Origin: Rhizobium sp. Pop5
Lineage (GTDB): Bacteria; Pseudomonadota; Alphaproteobacteria; Rhizobiales; Rhizobiaceae
Assembly: GCF_024721175.1 (NCBI RefSeq)
Contig: NZ_CP099399.1
Coordinates: 4,258,501 to 4,322,500 of the forward strand
Direction of reading: 5' to 3'
DNA: 64,000 nt
Part shown: in pieces, positions 19,138 to 28,131 of the stretch
Layout of the letters: each line of letters begins with the position of its first letter
Numbering within the stretch: the first letter of the stretch is position 1
Program-made: the position numbers and the translations under genes
Notes under the pieces: generated by a model
The model's input: the letters and a program-made list of their open reading frames with translations, nothing else
What the model was told of the DNA's origin: nothing
The model's database searches: none

Positions 19138-20163
19138 ATGCGCGTCATCTATTCCGAAGACCATAAGCTGCGCGATGCCAGGACCGAGCTCCATGCCGGT
19201 CAGCTGGTGACGCCCTTCGAGGCGCCATTCCGCGCCGAGTGGATTCTGGCGGCGGTGAAGGAAGCGGGTTTCCAGGATGTCGTGGCACCAGATGCGCATG
19301 GGCTGGAAACGGCCCGAAAGGTGCACGATCCCGCCTATCTGGATTTTCTCGCTACCGTCTGGGATCGCTGGGTTGCGGCCGGCTTCGAAGGTGAAGCGAT
19401 TGCCAACTCCTTCGCCGTTCGCCGCACCAGCCAGCGCGTACCAGACAATATCGTCGGCGCGATCGGTCACTATGCCAACGCGGCCGACACCTCGGTCACC
19501 AAGGGTTCTTACGAAGCGGCGATCGCCTCGATGCGCTGCGCGTTGACCGGCGCGGATTGGCTGAATGCCGGCAACCGTTTCGCTTTCGCGCTCTGCCGCC
19601 CACCCGGCCATCATGCCGGCATCGATCTCTTCGGCGGTTATTGCTTCATCAACAATTCAGGCAGTGCCGCCCAGCGTCTGCTCGATCACGGCGCGAAAAA
19701 GGTTGCCGTGCTCGATGTCGATTTCCATCATGGCAATGGCACGCAGGATCTCTTCTATCACAGAGGCGATGTCTTCACCGCCTCGCTGCATGGCGATCCC
19801 ATGCATGCCTTTCCCTATTTCCTCGGCCATGCCGACGAGGAGGGCGAGGGAGAGGGCGCTGGCGCCAACCGCAACTATCCGTTGCCGCCCCACACGCCCT
19901 GGGAGGTCTGGTCTTCGACCCTTGCCGATGCGCTTGCCGGTATCAAGGCTTTCGGCGCTGAAGCGATCGTCGTGGCGCTTGGCGTTGATACTTTCGAGCG
20001 CGACCCGATCTCCTTCTTCCGGCTGAAATCGGAAGATTTCATTCGCATGGGAGAGATGATCTCGGCCGCCCGGCTGCCGGTCGTCGCCTGCATGGAAGGC
20101 GGCTACGGCGTGCCGGAAATCGGACTCAACGTTGCCAATGTCCTCAAAGGTCTGGAAGCCTGA
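19138..20163 (+). CDS. Histone deacetylase family protein (acetylpolyamine amidohydrolase-like)
   Basis: 341-residue zinc-dependent amidohydrolase. The catalytic histidine pair is His158/His159 in RPPGHHAG, and zinc ligands are Asp195 and His197 in LDVDFHHGNG, with a third Asp in GVDTFERDP near residue 285. Bacterial members of this size deacetylate acetylpolyamines. The insert ERDPISFFRLKSEDF is typical of this branch. It precedes recX by 9 bases in the same direction, which suggests co-transcription without an obvious functional link. Specific substrate is inferred from family only. Confidence 0.9.
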   Translation: MRVIYSEDHKLRDARTELHAGQLVTPFEAPFRAEWILAAVKEAGFQDVVAPDAHGLETARKVHDPAYLDFLATVWDRWVAAGFEGEAIANSFAVRRTSQRVPDNIVGAIGHYANAADTSVTKGSYEAAIASMRCALTGADWLNAGNRFAFALCRPPGHHAGIDLFGGYCFINNSGSAAQRLLDHGAKKVAVLDVDFHHGNGTQDLFYHRGDVFTASLHGDPMHAFPYFLGHADEEGEGEGAGANRNYPLPPHTPWEVWSSTLADALAGIKAFGAEAIVVALGVDTFERDPISFFRLKSEDFIRMGEMISAARLPVVACMEGGYGVPEIGLNVANVLKGLEA

Positions 20164-20172
20164 TCGCTTGAT

Positions 20173-20724
20173 ATGACCGACGAGACCGTTCAATCCGACA
20201 TCCCGACACCTCGCATGCTGAGCTGGGCGCGCAACTCCGCCATTTATCGTCTCGAGCGGCGGATGATGACGGAAAAGCAGCTGTTTGACGCCATCACCCG
20301 CAAGGCCAAGGAGAAATTCGAGGGCATCAGCGCGGCACAGCTTAAGGCCGTTGCCGATTTCGCCGTAAGATTTGCCTATGACAACAAGGTGCTCGACGAT
20401 AGCGCCTATGCCGAGATCAGCACCCGCTCTGGCGTGCGCGGCGGCAAGTCAAAACGTGCCATCGCCCAGAAATTGGCTGCCAAGGGTGTTGCGAGCGACA
20501 AGGTCGAAGCTGCGCTCGAGGCGGCTGACGATCTCTATGCCGCAGCGATCTTTGCCCGCAAGCGTGCCTTCGGCCCCTTCCGTCGGGTCGAACTCGATGA
20601 AAAGCGAAAGGCCAAGGAGCTTTCGGCTTTCGCCCGCAACGGCTTCAGCTTCGACGTCGGCAGAAAGGTCTTCGACATGAGCTTCGAAGACGCCGAAGAG
20701 GTCATTCTTGCCGGTCGTCTCTGA
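20173..20724 (+). CDS. recX: Regulatory protein RecX family
   Basis: 183-residue helical protein of the RecX family, which modulates RecA filaments. It contains the repeated three-helix units with AIYRLERRMMTEKQLFDAI, then VLDDSAYAEISTRS, and RGGKSKRAIAQKLAAKGV, the standard RecX pattern. Lies 9 bases after the amidohydrolase gene. No recA in this window, which is normal in rhizobia. Length is typical. Confidence 0.88.
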   Translation: MTDETVQSDIPTPRMLSWARNSAIYRLERRMMTEKQLFDAITRKAKEKFEGISAAQLKAVADFAVRFAYDNKVLDDSAYAEISTRSGVRGGKSKRAIAQKLAAKGVASDKVEAALEAADDLYAAAIFARKRAFGPFRRVELDEKRKAKELSAFARNGFSFDVGRKVFDMSFEDAEEVILAGRL

Positions 20725-20817
20725 TCTTGCATAAAGCCTTTTGTTGCCCGGATCAGAAGTTTGAATTTGTCGCTCGCAAGCCCTCTTCGTAAGAAGGGCG
20801 CGCAATCGGAGGCGAGC

Positions 20818-21714
20818 ATGGAAGACAAAGTCAATGCCGGGGCGGGCGCGCTGACCGCAACAGCATCAACGCCATCCGGCGGTGTGGCGGCTGGCGCTTT
20901 GATGTGCCTGATGTCGATGTCGTCGATCCAGTTCGGCGCCGCGCTTTCCTCCACCGCCATCGCCACATATGGACCGGCCGGCGCCAGCTGGTTGCGGCTC
21001 GCCTTCGCTGCCGCCATTCTGGCCGTCGTCGTGCGGCCGCGCATCTTGAGCTACAACAGAGCGCAATGGACGAGTGCTCTGGTTCTCGGCACGACGACGG
21101 CGCTGATGACGATGAGTTTCTTCGCGGCGATCGAGCGTATTCCGCTCGGTCTTGCCGTCGCGATCGATTTTCTCGGCCCGCTTTCCGTGGCGACCATCGG
21201 CTACGGCCTCGGCCGGCGTCTCGCCTGGCCCCTGCTGGCTGCGCTTGGAGTACTGGCTCTCGCGCATGACGGCGATGGCTGGGTTGGCAATATCGAGGGA
21301 GTTCTTTTTGCGGCCGGCGCGGGAACTGGTTGGGGGATCTATATCGTCCTGACCAAGAAGATCGGCGCGAGCTTCAAGGGGCTGGAAGGGCTTTCCATGT
21401 CGCTCATGGTTGCCGCTCTGGTCGGGACACCCTTCGGCTTCGCCAGTGCCGTGCCGAAGCTCGATACTTACGGGCTGGTCGAGATGACGGGCCTTGCCAT
21501 TCTTGTGCCGCTGCTGCCCTACACCCTGGAACTGATCGCGCTACGGCGGATGCCGACAGCTTCCTTCGGCATCCTCATGAGCCTCGAGCCGGCCATCGCA
21601 GCACTCGCCGGCTTCGTCGTCCTGACCCAGCCCATGACGCTCCTACAGATGGCAGGAACGGCCTTGGTGGTCGCCGCAAGCGCCGGCGCGACCTTTTCGG
21701 CCAGGGCAGGATGA
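20818..21714 (+). CDS. EamA/DMT family transporter (RhtA-like exporter)
   Basis: 298-residue inner-membrane protein with ten predicted helices in two EamA repeats. The sequence resembles the RhtA threonine/homoserine exporter, including the mid-repeat IERIPLGLAVAIDFLGPLSVA and the C-terminal RMPTASFGILMSLEPAIAALAGF motifs. An upstream TTG exists, but the ATG after CGGAGGCGAGC is far better. Exports amino acids or related metabolites; substrate not determined. The gene converges on the haemoglobin gene. Confidence 0.88.
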   Translation: MEDKVNAGAGALTATASTPSGGVAAGALMCLMSMSSIQFGAALSSTAIATYGPAGASWLRLAFAAAILAVVVRPRILSYNRAQWTSALVLGTTTALMTMSFFAAIERIPLGLAVAIDFLGPLSVATIGYGLGRRLAWPLLAALGVLALAHDGDGWVGNIEGVLFAAGAGTGWGIYIVLTKKIGASFKGLEGLSMSLMVAALVGTPFGFASAVPKLDTYGLVEMTGLAILVPLLPYTLELIALRRMPTASFGILMSLEPAIAALAGFVVLTQPMTLLQMAGTALVVAASAGATFSARAG

Positions 21715-21763
21715 TTTTAGGTCGAGTCGGCCTTTTCGGCATCATGCTCTGGGCAGTGAAGGC

Positions 21764-22231
21764 TCAACCTAATTTCTTCGCGGGATCGTCGAGTGCCGGA
21801 TTGTAGAACAGCGAAAGCGTCAGGCTCTTGGCGATCCGCTCGGCCGTCGCCATGAACCAGGCCTTGGCCTGCTTCGATGGGGCGATGTCCTCAAGCGTTT
21901 CGGAAAACAGCGAAAGCCATTTCGGAAAGAGATCAGGAGTCACGTTCTGAACGCCCGTATGCGCCTGCACAGGCTTGCCGCCATAGGCGCCGCTGCGGAA
22001 GGCGACGGCCGACCAGAAGCTTTTCATCTTCTCCATATGCTCCGGCCAGCGGCCGGACAGCCTGGCGTCGAACACCGGGCCGAGATCGGGATGAGCCAGC
22101 ACTCGCCCATAGAAGGTCTCGACCAGCCTGCCGATAAAGGCGTCATCGACGCCCATAGCCCGCATCTCAGCCTCCGCCCTTTCGCGGATCGCCGCGACAT
22201 GGGCAGGACGGCCCTGAATGTCATTATCCAT
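21764..22231 (-). CDS. Group 3 truncated haemoglobin
   Basis: 155-residue globin of the group III (C) truncated type. The N-terminal helix (AAIRERAEAEMRAMGVDDAFIGRLVETFYGRVLAHPDLGPVF) ends in the conserved GPVF, followed by MKSFWSAVAFRSGAYGGKPVQAHTG with the proximal-side HTG pattern; the heme histidine is in VQAHTGV. It probably handles NO or peroxide stress. An ATG upstream with weak context would add 29 residues of unrelated sequence, so I use this start. It is divergent from mbfA, and the iron-control element lies between them. Confidence 0.9.
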   Translation of the reverse strand: MDNDIQGRPAHVAAIRERAEAEMRAMGVDDAFIGRLVETFYGRVLAHPDLGPVFDARLSGRWPEHMEKMKSFWSAVAFRSGAYGGKPVQAHTGVQNVTPDLFPKWLSLFSETLEDIAPSKQAKAWFMATAERIAKSLTLSLFYNPALDDPAKKLG

Positions 22232-22370
22232 CGTAAACCCCGGCGCCGCGTGATGCGGCGCTCCCACATATAGGTCTTCGTGCCAGTGCGCTAAAGACAT
22301 CCATGCCGCTTGCGGCAATCTGTCAGACGGTGCGCCTCAAGCACTTGACCGCCATTGCCGCGTTCTCTAG

Positions 22371-22389
22371 ATTTAGAATTATTCTAAAT
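22371..22389. promoter_or_regulatory. Irr-binding iron control element (ICE) for mbfA
   Basis: Perfect palindrome of 8-base arms around TTA: ATTTAGAA-TTA-TTCTAAAT. It matches the ICE motif bound by Irr in rhizobia (TTTAGAA-N3-TTCTAAA). It ends 13 bases before the mbfA start chosen here, where Irr binding would block transcription under iron limitation and release it when iron is sufficient. It may also reach the divergent haemoglobin gene, 140 bases away. Confidence 0.85.
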
Positions 22390-22402
22390 TATGGAGCAGG
22401 TC

Positions 22403-23386
22403 ATGTTGGCGCGATTTTTCAGATCCTCAAAGCGTTCTTTTGAGTCGCTGTCCGAGCAGGAGATTCTTGCCCTTGCGATCGCCTCCGAGGAAGACGATGC
22501 CCGCATCTATCTCGCTTATGCCGACAGGCTCCGCGGCGAATTTCCGGCCTCTGCCAAAGTCTTCGAGGACATGGCCGAGGTCGAGGATACCCATCGCAAG
22601 TCACTGATCGAAATCCATCGCCAGCGTTTCGGCGAACGAATTCCTCTGATCCGGCGCGAGCATGTAGAGGGCTTCTATGAGCGCAAGCCCGATTGGCTCA
22701 GGGCAAATCTTTCGCTTGATGCGATGCGGCAGGAAACCGAAGCGATGGAGGAGCAGGCCTACCGATTTTACGTCGAAGCGGTAAAGCGGACATCGGACGC
22801 CTCGACGCGCGAGCTTCTCGGCGATCTCGCGCTCGCCGAACAGGGGCATGAGGATATCGCCCGGATGCTGGGCGACAAGCATACCCCCGACGACGTCAAG
22901 CATGCCGAGGACGAGACGGTGCGCCGGCAATTCGTGCTGACCTATGTGCAGCCGGGTCTTGCCGGGCTGATGGATGGCTCCGTCTCGACGCTGGCGCCGA
23001 TCTTTGCCGCCGCCTTTGCCACACAGGATACATGGCAGACCTTTCTCGTCGGCCTTTCCGCCTCCGTCGGCGCCGGCATCTCGATGGGCTTCACGGAAGC
23101 CGCTCATGACGACGGCAAGATCTCCGGCCGAGGCTCGCCGATCAAGCGCGGCCTTGCCTGCGGCATCATGACGGCGCTCGGCGGCCTCGGTCACGCGCTG
23201 CCCTATCTGATCCCACATTTCTGGACGGCGACGATCACCGCCGCCATCATCGTGTTCTTCGAACTCTGGGCAATTGCCTTCATTCAGAACCGCTACATGG
23301 AAACACCCTTCCTGCGCGCCGCCTTCCAGGTGGTCCTCGGCGGCGGTCTGGTCCTCGGCGCCGGTATTCTGATCGGGAATGGGTGA
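22403..23386 (+). CDS. mbfA: Membrane-bound ferritin/rubrerythrin-VIT1 fusion (MbfA)
   Basis: 327-residue iron exporter/detoxifier. The N-terminal half is an erythrin/ferritin di-iron domain (SEEDDARIYLAY, then DMAEVEDTHRK, AMEEQAYRFYVEA, LALAEQGHED with the metal carboxylates and histidines). The C-terminal half has VIT1-type membrane helices: LMDGSVSTLAPIFAAAF, then VGAGISMGFTEAAHDDGKISGRG, and two further hydrophobic pairs. In Agrobacterium and Bradyrhizobium, MbfA exports excess iron and is Irr-controlled; the ICE palindrome just upstream agrees. I use the ATG after GGAGCAGGTC; another ATG lies 12 bases earlier. Confidence 0.93.
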   Translation: MLARFFRSSKRSFESLSEQEILALAIASEEDDARIYLAYADRLRGEFPASAKVFEDMAEVEDTHRKSLIEIHRQRFGERIPLIRREHVEGFYERKPDWLRANLSLDAMRQETEAMEEQAYRFYVEAVKRTSDASTRELLGDLALAEQGHEDIARMLGDKHTPDDVKHAEDETVRRQFVLTYVQPGLAGLMDGSVSTLAPIFAAAFATQDTWQTFLVGLSASVGAGISMGFTEAAHDDGKISGRGSPIKRGLACGIMTALGGLGHALPYLIPHFWTATITAAIIVFFELWAIAFIQNRYMETPFLRAAFQVVLGGGLVLGAGILIGNG

Positions 23387-23574
23387 GGAGCGGTCGGCGA
23401 AGCCGAGCAATCGATCCAGTGAATCGATTGCAGCGACGAACGCCCGGAGCCATGCGAAGGGCCTGGAGACGGTGCGGCAAACACAACCCACTTACAGTGC
23501 CGCAATCTCCACGTCGATTTTATATCATCCAAGCCCACCTCCCTCATCCTGAGCGGCAGACATAACGACCCCCA

Positions 23575-23602
23575 AAAACAAAAAAGGCCGGCTTTCGCCG
23601 GC
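23575..23602 (-). terminator. Rho-independent terminator of the BTLCP gene
   Basis: On the minus strand: GGCCGGC, loop GAAA, GCCGGCC, then TTTTTTGTTTTT. Seven GC pairs and a long T tract make it a strong terminator. It begins 26 bases after the stop of the cysteine peptidase gene. Confidence 0.9.
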
Positions 23603-23628
23603 CCTTTCCCCACACCCCCTGGAAATCC

Positions 23629-24246
23629 TTAGCGCAATGCGCCGACCAGAACGTCGCGGCCGTTCTCGATGGTAACCCAGCGGCCGGCATTGTAGCTCGA
23701 CTGGCGCTTGACGAAGGAATAAGGCGTCGCAAACCACGGCTTCACGTCGGAGGCGAGATTGTCGAGCACGAAATCGCCCTCTGCGGTGCGCAGCGTCAGC
23801 ACGGCATGGCCTTCGCCGTCAGGTTTGCGCACGACGGTCATCAGCAGGTCGGCGGCCGAAAAGCCGCGCTGGATCAGCATGCGGCGCTTCAGGAGCGCGA
23901 AGTCCTCGCAGTCGCCTGCGGTGGTCGGATAGGCCCAGACCTCGTCCTTGCCGTAGATTTCCTTGTCGGTCATCGGCGTGATCGTGCGGTTGACCGTGGC
24001 GTTGACCGAACGCACCAGCGACCATTTTGCCGGCGTCATCTCGACCGGGCCGGAGTTGCGGTTCGCGCCACATTCATTGCGGTGGATCTGACAGAAATCG
24101 TAGTGGCCGATCGGCTGCGAGGTGGCATTGCCTGTTACCATGGAAGCATTTCTGCTTGGGGCCGGTATGGCGGCCGTTGCCATCGCAAACATGGCCATCA
24201 TGGCCACAAAGATACCCTGGATCCGCACGCCCGATCTTCCTCGCAT
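23629..24246 (-). CDS. Transglutaminase-like cysteine peptidase (BTLCP, DUF920)
   Basis: 205-residue exported protein of the bacterial transglutaminase-like cysteine proteinase family. A signal sequence is likely (GIFVAMMAMFAMATAAIPA, residues 11-29). The catalytic triad is Cys113 in AGDCEDFALLK, His147 in GEGHAVLTL, and Asp162 in FVLDNL. In other bacteria, related LapG cleaves an adhesin; rhizobial BTLCP genes are not always linked to one, and none is visible here. Well terminated downstream; its own promoter lies in about 140 bases of unremarkable sequence. Confidence 0.88.
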   Translation of the reverse strand: MRGRSGVRIQGIFVAMMAMFAMATAAIPAPSRNASMVTGNATSQPIGHYDFCQIHRNECGANRNSGPVEMTPAKWSLVRSVNATVNRTITPMTDKEIYGKDEVWAYPTTAGDCEDFALLKRRMLIQRGFSAADLLMTVVRKPDGEGHAVLTLRTAEGDFVLDNLASDVKPWFATPYSFVKRQSSYNAGRWVTIENGRDVLVGALR

Positions 24247-24387
24247 CGCCCCTTATTTATTAACAAAGTGTTAACGGAGAGGGCCGAGAAGAGTCAATCG
24301 TTACTTCTTGGGAGCGTCCCGCAACCCGCCGACATGGTTAAAATGCAACGTTGCCAGGAACTGTTCGGGATGCGCGACGGGCGCCGT

Positions 24388-25227
24388 TCAGGCGGGCTTC
24401 TCCATATTTGCCGATGAATGGATGATGCCCCTGACAGCACTGACGAGGAGCGCGATATCGCCTGCACGGGAAAGGCGGTGGTCGCCATCGCGGATGAGGG
24501 TCAGCACCACGTCGTCGGCAGGAAGATGCTCGACGAGCTTCATCGCATGCACATGCGGCACGTCGGGATCCTTCATACCTTGGAGAATATGCACCGGGCA
24601 GCCGGTTTCGATGATGCCGTCGAGCACGCGGTTCCGGCGCCCATCCTCGATCAGAGCCCTGGTATAGATGTTCGGCTCGGGGCTGTATTGCGAACGTTCT
24701 TCGAAATAGCCGCGCTCCGCCAGCGACTTGCGCTCCTTGGCCTTCAGGTTCGGTTCGATCAGTTCGGAGGTGAAATCGGGCGCCGGCGCGATCAGCACCA
24801 TCCCTACGACCTTTGGGCCCTCGAGTTTCGGCCCGCCGTGGCGCGCAAGTTCCTGCACCAGCCGCAACGCGATCCAGCCGCCCATCGACGAGCCGACGAG
24901 AACCACCCGCTCGGGCGCGAGGTGGCCGATAACGGCCAGCGCCTCCTCCAGCCAGCGCGAGATCGTGCCGTCGCGAAAGCTGCCGCCGGAAAGCCCATGG
25001 CCGGAATAATCGAGACGGATGCAGGCGAGCCCAAGTTCGCCCGCCAGCCTGTCGAGTTCCAATGCCTTGGTGCCGCTCATGTCGGATCGGTAGCCGGAGA
25101 GCCAGACGAGCGCCGGCCCGCCGTTGCCGGCCTCTGCCGGGCGGACGAGGATGGCGATCTCACGCGCCGCCTCGCCCTCGCCGACCGTCAGGAAATGCGG
25201 GTGGGTATCGGGCATCTGATCGGACAT
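24388..25227 (-). CDS. Alpha/beta hydrolase
   Basis: 279-residue serine hydrolase. The nucleophile is Ser114 in VGSSMGGWIAL, and His is in DGDHRLS near residue 255, with Asp in QGMKDPDVPH. The fold and the DYSGHGLSGG segment are similar to eukaryotic ABHD10-type thioesterases. No signal peptide. Monocistronic between a BTLCP gene and infC. The physiological ester or thioester is unknown. Confidence 0.88.
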   Translation of the reverse strand: MSDQMPDTHPHFLTVGEGEAAREIAILVRPAEAGNGGPALVWLSGYRSDMSGTKALELDRLAGELGLACIRLDYSGHGLSGGSFRDGTISRWLEEALAVIGHLAPERVVLVGSSMGGWIALRLVQELARHGGPKLEGPKVVGMVLIAPAPDFTSELIEPNLKAKERKSLAERGYFEERSQYSPEPNIYTRALIEDGRRNRVLDGIIETGCPVHILQGMKDPDVPHVHAMKLVEHLPADDVVLTLIRDGDHRLSRAGDIALLVSAVRGIIHSSANMEKPA

Positions 25228-25405
25228 TGGCGAAACTCCTGTTGTTTTGGCCTATAAAACAGATTCTGGCAGGCTGACAGCGGGTGATTTTTCCGCTAAA
25301 GCATGATATCGACTCCGTTGCAGCGATGACGCGACACGTTTGTGCACCCTGATATGGGGAGCGCGAGGCTGCAACATTCCGAAACAACGCGAGGAGAATA
25401 CGACC

Positions 25406-25942
25406 ATTCGCAGACCTTTTAAGACCGATGCGCCCGTGAAGGACGGCCCGCGCTCGAACCGTGAAATCCGCATTCCCAAAGTTCAGCTGATCGCGGCTGA
25501 CGGACAGAATATGGGCATCGTGCCCACCGACCAGGCCTTGAGAATGGCTGAGGAAGCCGGCCTCGATCTTGTCGAGATTTCCCCCAATGCCGAACCGCCG
25601 GTGTGCAAGATCCTCGATCTGGGCAAGCTGAAATATGCCAACCAGAAGAAGGCCGCCGAGGCGCGCAAGAAGCAGAAGATCGTCGAAGTCAAAGAAATCA
25701 AGATGCGCCCGAACATCGACACCCATGACTATGAGGTGAAGATGAAGGCAATGGGCCGCTTCTTCGACGAAGGCGACAAGGTGAAGGTGACGCTGAAGTT
25801 CCGCGGCCGTGAAATGGCCCACCAGGAACTCGGGATGAAACTGCTGCAGCAGGTCAAGGCCGATACGACCGAGATCGCCAAGGTTGAAGCCGAGCCCAAG
25901 CTAGAAGGCCGCCAGATGATGATGGTGCTGGCGCCGAAGTGA
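25406..25942 (+). CDS. infC: Translation initiation factor IF-3 (AUU start)
   Basis: 178-residue IF-3. The conserved N-domain ([11 protein letters not shown], then [25 protein letters not shown]) and C-domain ([32 protein letters not shown]) are complete. There is no ATG/GTG with a ribosome site; an AUU codon 8 bases after GAGGAGA fits exactly and gives the usual protein length. A non-standard AUU start is a known self-regulating device for infC, since IF-3 rejects such codons. Upstream in-frame codons lack a Shine-Dalgarno sequence. Confidence 0.95.
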   Translation: MRRPFKTDAPVKDGPRSNREIRIPKVQLIAADGQNMGIVPTDQALRMAEEAGLDLVEISPNAEPPVCKILDLGKLKYANQKKAAEARKKQKIVEVKEIKMRPNIDTHDYEVKMKAMGRFFDEGDKVKVTLKFRGREMAHQELGMKLLQQVKADTTEIAKVEAEPKLEGRQMMMVLAPK

Positions 25943-25962
25943 GCGCCAGGCACTTTGCGCCC

Positions 25963-25987
25963 AAGGCCGTCCGCAAGGGCGGCTTTT
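25963..25987 (+). terminator. Rho-independent terminator after infC
   Basis: Stem GCCGTCC/GGGCGGC (one G-T pair) around loop GCAA, followed by TTTTG. It begins 21 bases past the infC stop, separating infC from the rpmI-rplT operon. Confidence 0.75.
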
Positions 25988-26026
25988 GTGCTTTCGGGCC
26001 ACGTGAAGATTCCTCCCGCGGCCCCG

Positions 26027-26055
26027 TTGCACTTTTGTGACGCTGCGGTTATAAG
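26027..26055 (+). promoter_or_regulatory. Sigma-70-type promoter for rpmI-rplT
   Basis: TTGCAC, then exactly 17 bases, then TATAAG. Both hexamers are close to consensus. The predicted start is about 175 bases before rpmI, leaving a long leader that could hold ribosomal-protein autoregulation, though I cannot identify an L20 site. The rest of the 296-base infC-rpmI gap shows only this promoter and the infC terminator. Confidence 0.65.
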
Positions 26056-26238
26056 CGCGCGTCCGAACTGACCGGCAGGGCATGCCGTGGCAGTTTCGAA
26101 TGCTTGCGGGACGGTTCGTCGCCGGTCCCGCAGATCAACAACAAACGCTCCCGCACCTTGTTGCGACGGCCGGAGAACCGGACTTCGCGAGGAGGGCTTT
26201 TTGATGAAGCGCGCAGGGAGGACAGAAGGAGTAGCAAA

Positions 26239-26442
26239 ATGCCCAAGATGAAGACGAAGTCCTCTGCCAAGAAGCGGTTCAAGATCACCGCAACCGGCAA
26301 GGTCAAGGCTGCCGCTGCCGGCAAGCGCCATGGCATGATCAAGCGTACCAACAAGTTCATTCGCGATGCACGTGGCACCATGGTTCTCGCAGAACCGGAT
26401 GGCCGCAAGGTTATCAAGAATTACCTGCCGAACGGTCTCTGA
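26239..26442 (+). CDS. rpmI: 50S ribosomal protein L35
   Basis: 67-residue, very basic ribosomal protein with the standard L35 ends: [15 protein letters not shown] and [12 protein letters not shown] follows GAAGGAGTAGCAAA. First gene of the rpmI-rplT(-pheST) operon. Confidence 0.98.
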   Translation: MPKMKTKSSAKKRFKITATGKVKAAAAGKRHGMIKRTNKFIRDARGTMVLAEPDGRKVIKNYLPNGL

Positions 26443-26480
26443 GACTCGTCCGCGAACGCTAGATTTAAGGAGATCATGAC

Positions 26481-26885
26481 ATGGCACGTGTAAAAAGAGG
26501 CGTCACCGCCCACGCCAAGCACAAGAAGGTTCTGAAGGCTGCAAAGGGCTTTTACGGCCGCCGCAAGAACACCATCCGTACTGCAAAGGCTGCTGTCGAC
26601 CGTTCGAAGCAGTACGCTTACCGCGACCGCAAGGTCAACAAGCGCAACTTCCGTGCGCTCTGGATCCAGCGCATTAACGCTGCTGTGCGCGAATTCGGCC
26701 TGACCTACGGCCGCTTCATCGACGGCCTGAACAAGGCTGGCATCGAAGTCGACCGCAAGGTTCTCTCCGACATGGCGATCCACGAGCCGGAAGCATTCGG
26801 CGCGCTTGTGAACGCTGCCAAGAAGGCCCTTGAGTACCTCAAGGAAACCGGCACGGCTAACGAGTTTGAAGGCGCGGTTCGGTAA
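26481..26885 (+). CDS. rplT: 50S ribosomal protein L20
   Basis: 134-residue L20 with the signature [11 protein letters not shown] and the [23 protein letters not shown] segment; a structural protein needed for early large-subunit assembly. Preceded by an AAGGAG ribosome site and 38 bases behind rpmI. The pheS attenuator begins 3 bases past its stop. Confidence 0.98.
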   Translation: MARVKRGVTAHAKHKKVLKAAKGFYGRRKNTIRTAKAAVDRSKQYAYRDRKVNKRNFRALWIQRINAAVREFGLTYGRFIDGLNKAGIEVDRKVLSDMAIHEPEAFGALVNAAKKALEYLKETGTANEFEGAVR

Positions 26886-26887
26886 CC

Positions 26888-26965
26888 AGCGCTTCCCAAG
26901 CTTGACGCTTTTTTGAATTTTGGGAAACCCGCGCTGGTTTGGGCTAGCGCGGGTTTTTCTTTCTC
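26888..26965 (+). promoter_or_regulatory. Attenuator-like terminator/antiterminator before pheS
   Basis: A strong terminator hairpin (AAACCCGCGCT at 26925-26935 with AGCGCGGGTTT at 26946-26956, then TTTCTTTCT) sits between rplT and pheS. An alternative pairing uses the same left arm: AGCGCTTCCCAA at 26888-26899 can pair with TTGGGAA at 26920-26926 plus GCGCT at 26931-26935. The two structures exclude each other, as expected for phenylalanine- or translation-controlled attenuation of pheST. A very short leader frame (TTG ACG CTT TTT TGA) lies between but has a single Phe codon. Mechanism is inferred. Confidence 0.6.
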
Positions 26966-27033
26966 TATACTCCTTGCGCCGGCCTCTCCAGCCTGCCTTT
27001 CGAACGCCGCCTGATCTGGACGGAAAGAAGACA

Positions 27034-28116
27034 ATGTCAGATATCGACCAGCTTAAATCCTCCTTGCTTGCCGAAATTTCCGCCGCCGGTGATGAGCCCG
27101 CGCTCGAAGCCGTGCGGGTGTCCGCGCTCGGCAAGAAGGGCTCGGTCTCCGAACTGCTGAAGACGCTCGGCGCCATGACGCCGGAGGAACGCCAAACCCG
27201 GGGCGCGGCGATCAACGCCCTGAAGAACGAGGTGACGGACGCCATTGCCGAGCGCAAATCGGTGCTGAAGATGGCAGCGGTCAATGCACGTCTGAAGGCC
27301 GAAACGGTCGATGTCAGCCTGCCAGTGCGATCCTCGCCCGCCGAGCGCGGCCGCATTCATCCGATCAGCCAGATCGTCGACGAGATCACCGCAATCTTCG
27401 CCGACATGGGTTTCTCGATCGCCGAAGGCCCCGATATCGAGACCGATTACTACAATTTCACGGCTCTGAACTTCCCGGAAGGACACCCGGCTCGCGAGAT
27501 GCACGACACGTTCTTCTTCAATCCGGATGAGAATGGTGAGCGCAAGGTGCTGCGCACGCATACCTCGCCGGTGCAGATCCGCACCATGGAAGCTCAGAAG
27601 CCGCCGATCCGCATCATCATCCCGGGCAAGACCTACCGCCAGGACTCGGATGCGACGCATTCGCCGATGTTCCATCAGGTCGAAGGCCTCGTCATCGACA
27701 AGAAGGCCAATGTCGCCAACATCCGCTGGGTGCTCGAGGAATTCTGCAAGACCTTCTTCGAGGTCGACAGCGTGACGATGCGTTTCCGCCCGTCCTTCTT
27801 CCCCTTCACCGAGCCCTCTTTCGAGGTCGATATCCAGTGCGACCGCTCCGGTCCGATCGTCAAGTTCGGCGAAGGCACGGACTGGATGGAGATCCTCGGT
27901 TGCGGCATGGTCCATCCGAACGTGCTGCGTTACGGCGGGCTCGATCCGGACGAATATCAGGGCTTTGCCTGGGGCATGGGCCTCGACCGCATCGCCATGC
28001 TGAAATACGGCATGCCTGACCTGCGCGACTTCTTCAACGCCGACGTCCGCTGGATGACGCATTACGGCTTCCGCCCGCTCGACATGCCGACGCTGTTCGG
28101 CGGCCTGAGCGTTTAA
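27034..28116 (+). CDS. pheS: Phenylalanine-tRNA ligase alpha subunit
   Basis: 360-residue catalytic subunit of PheRS, class II synthetase. An N-terminal coiled-coil (residues 1-90) is followed by motif 2 ([21 protein letters not shown]) and motif 3 ([22 protein letters not shown]). Start at the ATG after GGAAAGAAGACA; the in-frame longer version would cover the attenuator. pheT follows 15 bases downstream. Confidence 0.98.
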   Translation: MSDIDQLKSSLLAEISAAGDEPALEAVRVSALGKKGSVSELLKTLGAMTPEERQTRGAAINALKNEVTDAIAERKSVLKMAAVNARLKAETVDVSLPVRSSPAERGRIHPISQIVDEITAIFADMGFSIAEGPDIETDYYNFTALNFPEGHPAREMHDTFFFNPDENGERKVLRTHTSPVQIRTMEAQKPPIRIIIPGKTYRQDSDATHSPMFHQVEGLVIDKKANVANIRWVLEEFCKTFFEVDSVTMRFRPSFFPFTEPSFEVDIQCDRSGPIVKFGEGTDWMEILGCGMVHPNVLRYGGLDPDEYQGFAWGMGLDRIAMLKYGMPDLRDFFNADVRWMTHYGFRPLDMPTLFGGLSV

Positions 28117-28131
28117 GGGAGGATTGGACCT

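Noticed and set aside
24247..24387. Possible small gene between BTLCP and hydrolase
   Set aside because: No frame with ribosome site; appears to be promoter sequence.
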